Assembly (NCBI GenBank): GCA_948852945.1
Contig: CAQPBJ010000007.1
Coordinates: forward strand, 16,513 to 80,512
Source: an uncultured Clostridia bacterium
GTDB taxonomy: Bacteria > Bacillota > Clostridia > TANB77 > CAG-508
Length of the DNA: 64,000 bases
Reading direction: 5' to 3'
This document shows, in pieces, positions 57,865 to 64,000 of this stretch (the stretch's first letter is position 1; every line of letters begins with the position of its first letter). The position numbers were made by a program, and so were the translations under genes. The notes below the pieces were generated by a model. That model ran no database searches. It was not told the origin of the DNA and saw only the letters and a list, made by a program, of their open reading frames with translations.

Positions 57865-58004
57865 AATATAACTCCTTTTATAGTATTTTAAGAATAGTTA
57901 AATATTACCATAAGTTTTAAGAATATTCAATCTAAATATTGATTTATATAGATTTGATTATATTTGTATGATAAAATATAAATTACGAAAAAGGGAGGTG
58001 CGTT

Positions 58005-58865
58005 TTGCTAGAAATATTTACAACTAGAGAAATTGCAATATGTATATGGTTTTTAGTTTTTATCATTGCAAGCTTTCTTAATGATAAAATAAGAAAAAGT
58101 ATTATTAATGTGGTTAAATGTTTACTAAGTATTAAATTAGTAGTACCTTTCTGTATATTATTTTTATATACAGGCATAGTAACATTAACTTTGCAATTAT
58201 TTTCTATAGAAATTAGTAAGTTTATCAAAGATATTTTATTATGGTTTATTTTTGCAGGTATTCCTTTTTCATATTCATCTATAAGTAAGGATATAGATAG
58301 TGTATATTTTAAAAAATATATTTTTGATAATATAAAAGTTATAGCAGTGCTAGAATTCATGGTTAGTACATTTACTTTTAAATTATGGATTGAATTAATT
58401 ATTATTCCAATTATTATAATTATTTCTGTATTAGATGCAGTTACAGAAATGAAAGAAGAATATAAATCTGTTCATAAATTTTTATCTTATATATTAAGTT
58501 TAATTGGAATTTATATTATATTATCATCTTTATGTGTAGCTATTGACACGTATTATAATTATACAATTGTTGATTTAATAATTAGTTTTTTTATTCCATT
58601 TATATTTTCAATATTTTTTATTCCAGTAACCTACATTTTTGTTTTATATGCAAGATATGAAACATTATTTTGTAGAATGAGTTTTAGAGAAAATAGGGAT
58701 ACAAAAATAAAAAATAGAATTTATATTATAAAAAATTTTAAATTTTCTTTAAAAAAGATAAAATATTTTACAGAGAATTGCTTATATAAAACTTATACTA
58801 ATATGAGAGAGGAAGAATTAAAAAAATTAGTTTGTGAAACAAATGTAAATTATAAATTAAAGTAA
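58005..58865 (+). CDS. hypothetical polytopic membrane protein
   Basis: 286 residues from a TTG after GGGAGGTGCGTT. About six to seven hydrophobic segments (e.g. IAICIWFLVFIIASFL; LVVPFCILFLYTGIVTL; LIIIPIIIIISVLDAV; YILSLIGIYIILSSL; FIPFIFSIFFIPVTYIF). The last about 70 residues are basic and probably cytoplasmic. No known family recognised. It sits on the island between the restriction enzyme (divergent) and the Spo0A-C-like gene; a defence or anchor role is only guessed from position. Confidence 0.55.
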   Translation: MLEIFTTREIAICIWFLVFIIASFLNDKIRKSIINVVKCLLSIKLVVPFCILFLYTGIVTLTLQLFSIEISKFIKDILLWFIFAGIPFSYSSISKDIDSVYFKKYIFDNIKVIAVLEFMVSTFTFKLWIELIIIPIIIIISVLDAVTEMKEEYKSVHKFLSYILSLIGIYIILSSLCVAIDTYYNYTIVDLIISFFIPFIFSIFFIPVTYIFVLYARYETLFCRMSFRENRDTKIKNRIYIIKNFKFSLKKIKYFTENCLYKTYTNMREEELKKLVCETNVNYKLK

Positions 58866-58876
58866 GTATTATAATT

Positions 58877-59243
58877 TTATATTATTCTAGTAATTTCTTC
58901 AATAAAGCTTTTATTAGTAAAAATATACTCATCATATTCAAAACCGAAAGATTCTCTCAAAATTTTTAATAGATAAATTTTCATTTCTATGGTCTAGCGA
59001 ATATTTTATAGCATTTCTAATTTGAGCAGAATTGAAAGAAGGATAACTATTTGCAATTTCATTATAAATATCTTCCAAGATATAGAACTCGTTATCAGAG
59101 ATAATTAATAATTGAATAGCTTTATTAATAAACTTTGTTCCTTTTAGAGTGGGATTTAAACCTAAAGAACGAAGTTTATTATTTATTGATAAAACTTGTG
59201 TTGGACTTATTGAATTAACTATTGTACCAGTATAAATATTCAA
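58877..59243 (-). CDS. stand-alone Spo0A C-terminal (DNA-binding) domain protein, CGG +1 site
   Basis: About 121 residues when the +1 shift is used. Residues about 15-90 match Spo0A_C: LSINNKLRSLGLNPTLKGTKFINKAI, then NEIANSYPSFNSAQIRNAIKYSLDHRN, the recognition-helix region. There is no receiver domain. In frame 0 it ends FERIFRF at 58938. At the in-frame CGG (58946-58944 on the minus strand), skipping C continues GFEYDEYIFTNKSFIEEI to a TAA at 58877-58879. The start follows AAAGAGGGGG. On a mobile element such a domain could bind 0A-like boxes and tie transfer to sporulation. Confidence 0.72.
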
Positions 59244-59363
59244 TTTTATTACCCCCTCTTTAGATTATCAAAGTAAATAGAATTAAATGCTTAAGTGTAG
59301 TATTCATAAGTAATTGTAATATTAGTATAGCAAAAAAAAAGTTTACATAACAAATAAGTTAAA

Positions 59364-59380
59364 AGTGCATCATATGCACT
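59364..59380. promoter_or_regulatory. palindromic operator 1
   Basis: AGTGCAT - CAT - ATGCACT; identical arms to operator 2, 113 bases away. A probable binding site for a dimeric regulator. Confidence 0.65.
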
Positions 59381-59476
59381 AAAAATGGCTAGTTTTTATT
59401 AGAAAATTATAAGAAAATAGAAAAAATAACTTAAAAATTATTAAAATCTTAGGAAAAAATACAAAAAAATAAAAAT

Positions 59477-59493
59477 AGTGCATATTATGCACT
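59477..59493. promoter_or_regulatory. palindromic operator 2
   Basis: AGTGCAT - ATT - ATGCACT; a perfect 17-base palindrome apart from its centre. It lies just beyond the terminator of the small minus-strand gene. Confidence 0.65.
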
Positions 59494-59500
59494 AAAATAT

Positions 59501-59540
59501 AAAAAGAAAAACACAGGTGCAACTAATGAAAAACCTGTGT
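59501..59540 (-). terminator. terminator of the small minus-strand gene
   Basis: On the minus strand ACACAGGT and ACCTGTGT arms followed by TTTTTCTTTTT, a good intrinsic terminator. Confidence 0.75.
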
Positions 59541-59578
59541 CTTCTAGTTTTAAACGTAAGTTCAAAACTATAATTAAT

Positions 59579-59746
59579 CTAAATTATTGCGAGTAACTTA
59601 GAGTAATTAACTAAATTATAAAATAAATCTATATAAATATCAATTATTTTTAAATAAGTAAGGGGAAAATTCTTTCCCCTAAAGTCACGAATGACTATAA
59701 AATCGGAAAACCTGGTGTTCCGTCCGCCTAAATATTGAGCTTTCAT
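59579..59746 (-). CDS. small ORF (55 aa) containing an in-frame CGG
   Basis: ATG preceded by AAAGGAG at 9 bases, followed downstream by an intrinsic terminator; thus a real transcription unit is likely. Reading straight through, codon 9 is CGG (59722-59720) and the product is MKAQYLGGRNTRFSDF..., continuing FRGKNFPLTYLKIIDIY. If CGG causes +1 shift as in the other island genes, the product would be the 16-residue MKAQYLGGGTPGFPIL. Its codons are more GC-rich than its surroundings. Family not recognised; it could be a leader peptide or a small regulator. Confidence 0.5.
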   Translation of the reverse strand: MKAQYLGGRNTRFSDFIVIRDFRGKNFPLTYLKIIDIYIDLFYNLVNYSKLLAII

Positions 59747-59940
59747 TAGTTGCTTCTCCTTTATGTAGATTCTATCAAGTAAACATCAATATCAAATATA
59801 TAACGAGAAACAACTCGAAATATAATAAACCAGGCACTCGCAATGCCTGATTAATAATTGATCATCAAGCATTGCTTGTGGAATGGATTTATAATTAAGT
59901 TATAAAAAGCCATTCGGATACTATATTTAGTTACTTTAAT

Positions 59941-59980
59941 TATACCACAAATTGAATATTATGTAAATTTATGGTATAAT
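59941..59980 (+). promoter_or_regulatory. promoter with overlapping inverted repeat for the XRE gene
   Basis: TTGAAT (59952) and TATAAT (59975), 17-base spacer, TGG before the -10. Arms TATACCACAA (59941) and TTATGGTATA (59968), one mismatch, cover both boxes, so the XRE protein may repress its own gene. Confidence 0.6.
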
Positions 59981-60015
59981 TAAAGGTGTATATTTTATTA
60001 AAGGAGTAGTAGATA

Positions 60016-60741
60016 ATGAAGCAATTTAATAAAATAGAATTTGGAAATAAATTGAGGTCTGCAAGACTTAAAAAGGAAGTTTCTCTTGAATATGTTGGTA
60101 GGAAAATTGGCAAGAGTTCAACAACAGTTGGTAGATATGAAAGAGGAGAAGTTATACCTAATGCTAAGATATTAGGTAAATTGTGTGATGTTTTAGATAT
60201 TTATAATAGTGATTTATATAAAGAAGATAGTAATAATATTATAAATATAGAAAATAGTAAAAATCCATTTAAAACAGATAAATTATATTTATATTATCAA
60301 GGGTTTGTGGGTAAAAAGAAACTAGGAAAGTTTAAGTTTATTATTGAATTAAAAGAAAAAAGTGACTTTATTGAAGTTAGGATATCAGATTATAAAACAA
60401 AGAAAACAATTTTAATTGGCAGTATGTTAGCAGACAACTATATAGTAACTATTAGAACAGAAAACTTTAAAGCTAATTATCCAAGATTAGAAACAAACCA
60501 AATTATATTAAACATTTCAGATGGTACAGAAAACATAGTTGTAGGAATGATGATGTGCACTAATGGAGAATATGTGCCTAATATAAAGAAGTGTCTAGTT
60601 TCTAAAAAAGATTTAATATTTACAGATGAAATGCTAAATATGTTATTACTTACAGATGAAGAAAAAGACGGAATATTTAAAAACAATATTTGGCAAGCTG
60701 ATATAAGTAGAATAGAAGAATTTGAATATAAAGAAGATTAA
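60016..60741 (+). CDS. XRE-family transcriptional regulator
   Basis: 241 residues. N-terminal helix-turn-helix (about 9-63): FGNKLRSARLKKEVSLEYVGRKI then TVGRYERGEVIPNAKILGKL, a standard Cro/CI fold. The C-terminal about 150 residues are beta-rich and do not show a peptidase dyad (no clear LexA/CI-type Ser-Lys). No metal site. SD AAAGGAG. It has its own promoter, an inverted repeat over it, and a terminator; probably the control gene of the island's transfer module. Confidence 0.8.
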   Translation: MKQFNKIEFGNKLRSARLKKEVSLEYVGRKIGKSSTTVGRYERGEVIPNAKILGKLCDVLDIYNSDLYKEDSNNIINIENSKNPFKTDKLYLYYQGFVGKKKLGKFKFIIELKEKSDFIEVRISDYKTKKTILIGSMLADNYIVTIRTENFKANYPRLETNQIILNISDGTENIVVGMMMCTNGEYVPNIKKCLVSKKDLIFTDEMLNMLLLTDEEKDGIFKNNIWQADISRIEEFEYKED

Positions 60742-60757
60742 TAAATAAAATATAAAG

Positions 60758-60804
60758 AATCCTTTGAAGTGTAGTTTATGTACTATATTTCAAAGGATTT
60801 TTTA
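60758..60804 (+). terminator. terminator after the XRE gene
   Basis: AATCCTTTGAA and TTCAAAGGATT arms followed by a T-run. Confidence 0.8.
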
Positions 60805-61005
60805 TTTGATATAAAATAACACCAATTTTTAAATAAAAGTTTTAAAAGTATCTATTTTAGTATGGTTTACAGAATTTAATATAATAAATTTTTCTTACAA
60901 ACTATTACAAAACAGTTTATTCCCTTATATTTTATTGAGTTTCCTTACAAATACACTTTTAATTATTAATTCAGAGTATTATTAAATCAAGCTTAAGCAA
61001 AAATA

Positions 61006-61019
61006 GATTTCCGGAAATC
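61006..61019. promoter_or_regulatory. 14-base palindrome upstream of the mobilisation genes
   Basis: GATTTCCGGAAATC, 23 bases before the ATG of the 61,043 gene; possibly an operator. The gap 60,805-61,042 holds nothing else clear. Confidence 0.4.
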
Positions 61020-61042
61020 AAAATATTTTAAGGAGCGAAAAC

Positions 61043-61243
61043 ATGAAATATTTTGATAAGAAAAAAACAAAAGATAAGATTAAGAAAATACAAAAAGTAG
61101 ACTGTGTATTTACAGATGATGTAGTTAGTTTAGATGATGAAAAAGTACAAAAAATGTTAGATATACAAGTTTATCAAATTTACTTAAAAAAGCAATCAGA
61201 AGAAAATAACGAAAATGATGACAAGAAAGCTGGTGATTGCTAA
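61043..61243 (+). CDS. small hypothetical protein, 66 aa
   Basis: Highly charged: KKKTKDKIKKIQKV at the start, an acidic middle (VFTDDVVSLDDEKVQ) and a Glu/Asn/Asp-rich tail. SD TAAGGAGCG. Its stop overlaps the ATG of the JAB gene (TAATG), so translation is coupled. Family not recognised. Confidence 0.6.
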   Translation: MKYFDKKKTKDKIKKIQKVDCVFTDDVVSLDDEKVQKMLDIQVYQIYLKKQSEENNENDDKKAGDC

Positions 61244-62622
61244 TGAAAAATGCACGAGTAATTTACAGAAGATTGGAAGAATCACTAAAGAAAAAATCTT
61301 ATATTAACTTAAATCATAGGTGGGTAAATTCAAAAGACGATTTAATAGAAATCTCAAGCATTTTTAGAGATTTACGATATGAAACTTTTAGAATTATTTA
61401 TTTAAAAGGTAATCGAATTGTAGGTTATGAATCTATAAGTTCAAGAACTCCAAGTTTAGTGCAGATTTTTAAAAGAGATAAACAAGGACGAGTAAATGTA
61501 GAAAGATGTATTTATAAAATTTTAGATAGAATGAATAGACTAGAAGCGGATAATTATTATCTTGTACATAATCACCCAAGCGAGAATGCAAAATCTTCAA
61601 TAGATGATTTAAGAACAACTGAATTTTTTGCTAAAAAAGTAAAAGGATTTAAAGGACATCTAATAGTAAATACTGAAAGTTACGCTTGGATTTCTATTGA
61701 TAAGTCAGGAGTTGCTGTTCCTGAAAACTATTTAAAAATTAATAAAAGAAAACTAAAGAATATGGCAAAACAGTTAAAAGAAAAAAGTATTTATGATGTA
61801 AAAATACTTTGTAGAGACGATTTAGTAAGTTTAATGCACCATATAAAAAATAGTCCTGATTATTCAACAGCAATACTTACAGATGCTATGGGAAAAGTAA
61901 GACTTATTTTAGATATTCCAAATCATTTTATGAATATGCAAGAAACACAAATAAAAGGATATTTTAGAAATTTAGCAAGAGAATCTGGAAGTACGAGAGT
62001 ATTTTTTGCAACACAAGATAACGATACCTATAAAAAAGCTGTTAAATTTCAAGAAAGTGGAATTTTAAAAGACTGTATATGTTATAAGGATGATTCAGAT
62101 AAAATCTATGTTTACGAAAAGTCATATTTAAAAGTAAAATCAGATTTATTTGATGATTTAAAAATAAGTGATGCTCAAGAAGAATATACACAAGAAAATA
62201 AAATTAATGAAGAAGAACTTATAAACTTCTCTGTTCCAAGAGGAAAAATGAGAGTTTTATATAAGAAGGTTGGAGAAAATCCAGTTGTAAAGATTATTAA
62301 TGCTTCATTAGAAGCTAAACAAGAACTAGTTGGTGGATTAATAGAAGTTGTACCTTATGAAAATGTGCTAATTATCTGTAATGAAGAAGGAAAAATTTTA
62401 AATCTTCAACCTAATGTTGTATTTGATTATGACTATATTGCAGGAGATTTCTTTGTAATTGGAGATGACTATGAGCATGGGGATTTTAAAAGTTTAACAA
62501 AAGATGAAATAGAATATTATAAAAATGATTTATCAAAAAGAGCGTTTAAATATCAAAAATATAAAAATTGGCTAGAAGAAAGGAAAAGTCCCCAGCAAGG
62601 ACAAGAAGAAAGAGATATATGA
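61243..62622 (+). CDS. RadC/JAB-domain protein of a mobile element
   Basis: About 459 residues from the ATG coupled to the upstream stop; a TTG two codons earlier is also possible. The N-terminal third has a JAB/MPN+ metalloprotease-like core: YLVHNHPSENAKSSIDDLRT gives the HxHPS...S..D metal site. RadC-like JAB proteins are common on plasmids and integrative elements and are linked to anti-restriction or conjugation functions. The remaining about 300 residues are not recognised; they contain beta-rich parts and end in a polar tail. A short gene overlaps its stop (ATGA). Confidence 0.72.
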   Translation: MKNARVIYRRLEESLKKKSYINLNHRWVNSKDDLIEISSIFRDLRYETFRIIYLKGNRIVGYESISSRTPSLVQIFKRDKQGRVNVERCIYKILDRMNRLEADNYYLVHNHPSENAKSSIDDLRTTEFFAKKVKGFKGHLIVNTESYAWISIDKSGVAVPENYLKINKRKLKNMAKQLKEKSIYDVKILCRDDLVSLMHHIKNSPDYSTAILTDAMGKVRLILDIPNHFMNMQETQIKGYFRNLARESGSTRVFFATQDNDTYKKAVKFQESGILKDCICYKDDSDKIYVYEKSYLKVKSDLFDDLKISDAQEEYTQENKINEEELINFSVPRGKMRVLYKKVGENPVVKIINASLEAKQELVGGLIEVVPYENVLIICNEEGKILNLQPNVVFDYDYIAGDFFVIGDDYEHGDFKSLTKDEIEYYKNDLSKRAFKYQKYKNWLEERKSPQQGQEERDI

Positions 62623-62746
62623 AAAGATTAGATTAGTTAAACTAAATGATGAAAATAACAAAGATAATCAAAGTTTAGAATTAATTTTAAAAATTCAAAA
62701 TGATATTTTGGAATATATAAAAAACAATATATTAAATAATAACTAA
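62619..62746 (+). CDS. possible 42-aa gene with an A-tract frame slip
   Basis: ATGA overlap with the JAB gene stop. Frame 0 is only MKRLD. Adding one A to the AAAA run after ATG gives MKKIRLVKLNDENN..., ending KNNILNNN at a TAA at 62744. Either a -1 slip, an assembly error or chance. Confidence 0.3.
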
Positions 62747-62763
62747 ATATGAACGGAGATAAT

Positions 62764-63048
62764 ATGGAAAATAAAAATTTAATAGGAATTAATGATGATT
62801 TATTAAATGCTATTAATAAAGAATTAGAGAAAAAATACCAAAGAGGAATAATATCAGTAATAGAACTAGAAGAACAAACAAGGCATTTTGAGAATATAAG
62901 AAAAGATGAACAGGCTAAAATAAATTTAAGTAAAGTTTTTAACCAAGATTTACAAGAATATCAAAAAGGCTTGAAGAAATATAATGAGAACTTTGCTGAA
63001 AAGTTTTTAAAAAAACTTTTTGAAAATAAAGAAGATTTGAGCAGATAA
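62764..63048 (+). CDS. hypothetical protein, about 94 aa
   Basis: Starts at the ATG after ACGGAGATAAT; the frame is open from 62749 but the SD fits the second ATG. Soluble, helical, charged: NKELEKKYQRGIISVIELEEQ and YNENFAEKFLKKLFENKE. Located between the JAB gene and the oriT-like hairpins, in the usual place of a mobilisation accessory protein. Family not recognised. Confidence 0.55.
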   Translation: MENKNLIGINDDLLNAINKELEKKYQRGIISVIELEEQTRHFENIRKDEQAKINLSKVFNQDLQEYQKGLKKYNENFAEKFLKKLFENKEDLSR

Positions 63049-63049
63049 G

Positions 63050-63131
63050 GTTGATTCTCTATAATAGAGAATCAACTAAGGGGTTATTAGGGGAGCAATC
63101 CCCTAATCATACAGAGGAACTTGTTTCCTCT
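63050..63131. other. candidate oriT: three consecutive hairpins
   Basis: IR1 GTTGATTCTCT / AGAGAATCAAC (63050-63076), IR2 ATTAGGGG / CCCCTAAT (63086-63107), IR3 AGAGGAA / TTCCTCT (63113-63131). Such clusters just upstream of mobV genes are typical of oriT. The nick site cannot be assigned. Confidence 0.5.
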
Positions 63132-63240
63132 AGTATGTTAGAGCAAAAAAATTGCTTGTGTTATTAGAGTCAAAAAATATAGCGAAACATTAGTAATTCT
63201 ACGAAGAAGAATCAAAATAAAAAAATAAGGAGATATTTAA

Positions 63241-64000
63241 TTGAGTTATGCAATAATTAGAAATACAAAATATACAATGGGACAACTGAATGGGATTTTT
63301 AGGCATAACGAGAGAAAAAACACTAACTATTCTAATAAGGATATAAATAAATCAAATGGAATACATAACTATTCAATAAAACCTTGCAATGTACCATATA
63401 GTAAGAGATTTAAGGAGATAAAAAATGCGTATAATTTGCAAGGAAGACTAAAGAAAATATCTAATGTAGCTTGTGAATATGTTATAACTTCAAGCAAAGA
63501 ATTTTTTGAAGAAATTGGAGAAAAAGAAACAAAGAGATATTTTGAAACAGCATATAAATTTGTTGCAGGATTTAAGAACTTAGGAGAACAATATATTATT
63601 TCTGCAAAGGTACATATGGACGAAACAACTCCACATATGCACTTGGTTTTTATTCCAGTTGTACACAAAATGGATAAAAAAAGTGGAAAAATAATCGATA
63701 AAATTTCTTGTAGTGAATTTTGGCAAGGAAAAAATAGTTATAAGGTTTTACAAAATAATTTCTATAAATATATGACAAGAGCGGGATTTGAGCTAAGTAG
63801 AGGTGAAACTGAAAAAAATGAGCATATACCAATAGAGAAATTAAAAGTAATAACTAATTATGAAGTTCAAGAATTTGAAAAACAAGCTATAAATTATGAA
63901 AAAGAGATTGAAACTGATAATATTCAGGTATTAAAAGAAGAGTATAAGAGAGTAATTAGAAAATTTAATACTTTAGCAAAACAATATACAAGAATAAAAG
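63241..64000 (+). CDS. MobV-family relaxase (Mob/Pre), cut by the window end
   Basis: At least 253 residues from a TTG after AAGGAGATATTTAA. N-terminal SYAIIRNTKYTMGQL is the standard MobV start; the metal-binding histidine motif is HMDETTPHMHLVFIPV (about 123-138), with a conserved EFWQGKNSYKVLQ after it. MobV relaxases nick oriT and are used by small mobilisable plasmids and integrative elements. The catalytic residue in this family is debated and is not assigned here. The C-terminus is beyond the window. Confidence 0.88.
   Translation, partial: MSYAIIRNTKYTMGQLNGIFRHNERKNTNYSNKDINKSNGIHNYSIKPCNVPYSKRFKEIKNAYNLQGRLKKISNVACEYVITSSKEFFEEIGEKETKRYFETAYKFVAGFKNLGEQYIISAKVHMDETTPHMHLVFIPVVHKMDKKSGKIIDKISCSEFWQGKNSYKVLQNNFYKYMTRAGFELSRGETEKNEHIPIEKLKVITNYEVQEFEKQAINYEKEIETDNIQVLKEEYKRVIRKFNTLAKQYTRIK

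Larger units (their letters stand above)
59244..60015. other. regulatory gap of 770 bp with hairpins and operators
   Basis: Contains two AGTGCAT-N3-ATGCACT palindromes, a minus-strand terminator (59501-59540), a small minus-strand gene (59579-59746) with leader hairpins CAGGCA / TGCCTG (59831-59849) and CAAGCATTGCTTG (59866-59878), and the promoter-operator of the XRE gene. No larger gene is present. Confidence 0.7.

Noticed and set aside
63369..63832. Minus-strand frames at the window end
   Set aside because: They are antisense to the MobV relaxase, which has conserved motifs and a good SD site.

Overview
The window comes from a very AT-rich, spore-forming Gram-positive anaerobe, most likely an uncultivated gut Clostridia lineage. 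The evidence is SpoIIE, SpoIIR, SpmA, SpmB, CwlD, a GerMN protein and an AbrB/SpoVT regulator, a large BadF/HgdC-type activase, many TTG starts with strong Shine-Dalgarno (SD) sites, and coding DNA of roughly 25-30% G+C by eye. No tRNA, rRNA or CRISPR array was recognised.

Layout. (1) 1-10,219 has no credible gene and is far more AT-rich than the rest. It carries a diverged array of about 13 conserved units, four on the plus strand (55-3,144) and nine on the minus strand (3,941-9,840), spaced roughly 0.6-1.2 kb. Each has short TTGTC / GACAA boxes at nearly fixed distances. (2) 10,220-49,749 is ordinary chromosome: activase, trmN6-like/rsmI/abrB (as in the Bacillus yabB-yabC-abrB order), spmAB, murA, spoIIR, a UDP-sugar pyrophosphorylase/phosphoglucomutase fusion, spoIIE, acpS, cwlD, smc, tatD, prfA, pcrA, rpiB, a TagO/WecA-type transferase, and several membrane or surface proteins. 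Three copies of a dispersed palindromic element lie in intergenic gaps. (3) 49,822-50,370 is a small GC-rich foreign cassette. (4) From about 50,900 to the window end is a mobile island that appears to interrupt an M14 peptidase gene. It carries a three-gene ABC-3C-type defence cassette, a Sau3AI/MutH-type restriction-modification pair, a stand-alone Spo0A C-terminal domain, an XRE regulator, a RadC/JAB protein, hairpins resembling an oriT, and a MobV relaxase cut by the window end.

The most interesting observation: three island genes (ABC ATPase, cytosine methyltransferase, Spo0A-C-like regulator) break at an in-frame CGG codon. In each, skipping the C and reading GGN as glycine in the +1 frame restores a sensible C-terminus. 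By eye no in-frame CGG was found in about 12,000 chromosomal codons. In-frame CGG otherwise occurs only in the GC-rich cassette and in one small island ORF. This suggests that CGG is unassigned or hungry in this host and acts as a +1 frameshift site.

How the island works together: restriction-modification and the ABC-3C cassette would protect the element and host; the JAB protein, XRE regulator, oriT-like hairpins and MobV relaxase look like maintenance and transfer functions. If the CGG sites are real, full-length methyltransferase, ATPase and Spo0A-C-like protein would be made only in a host that decodes CGG this way.
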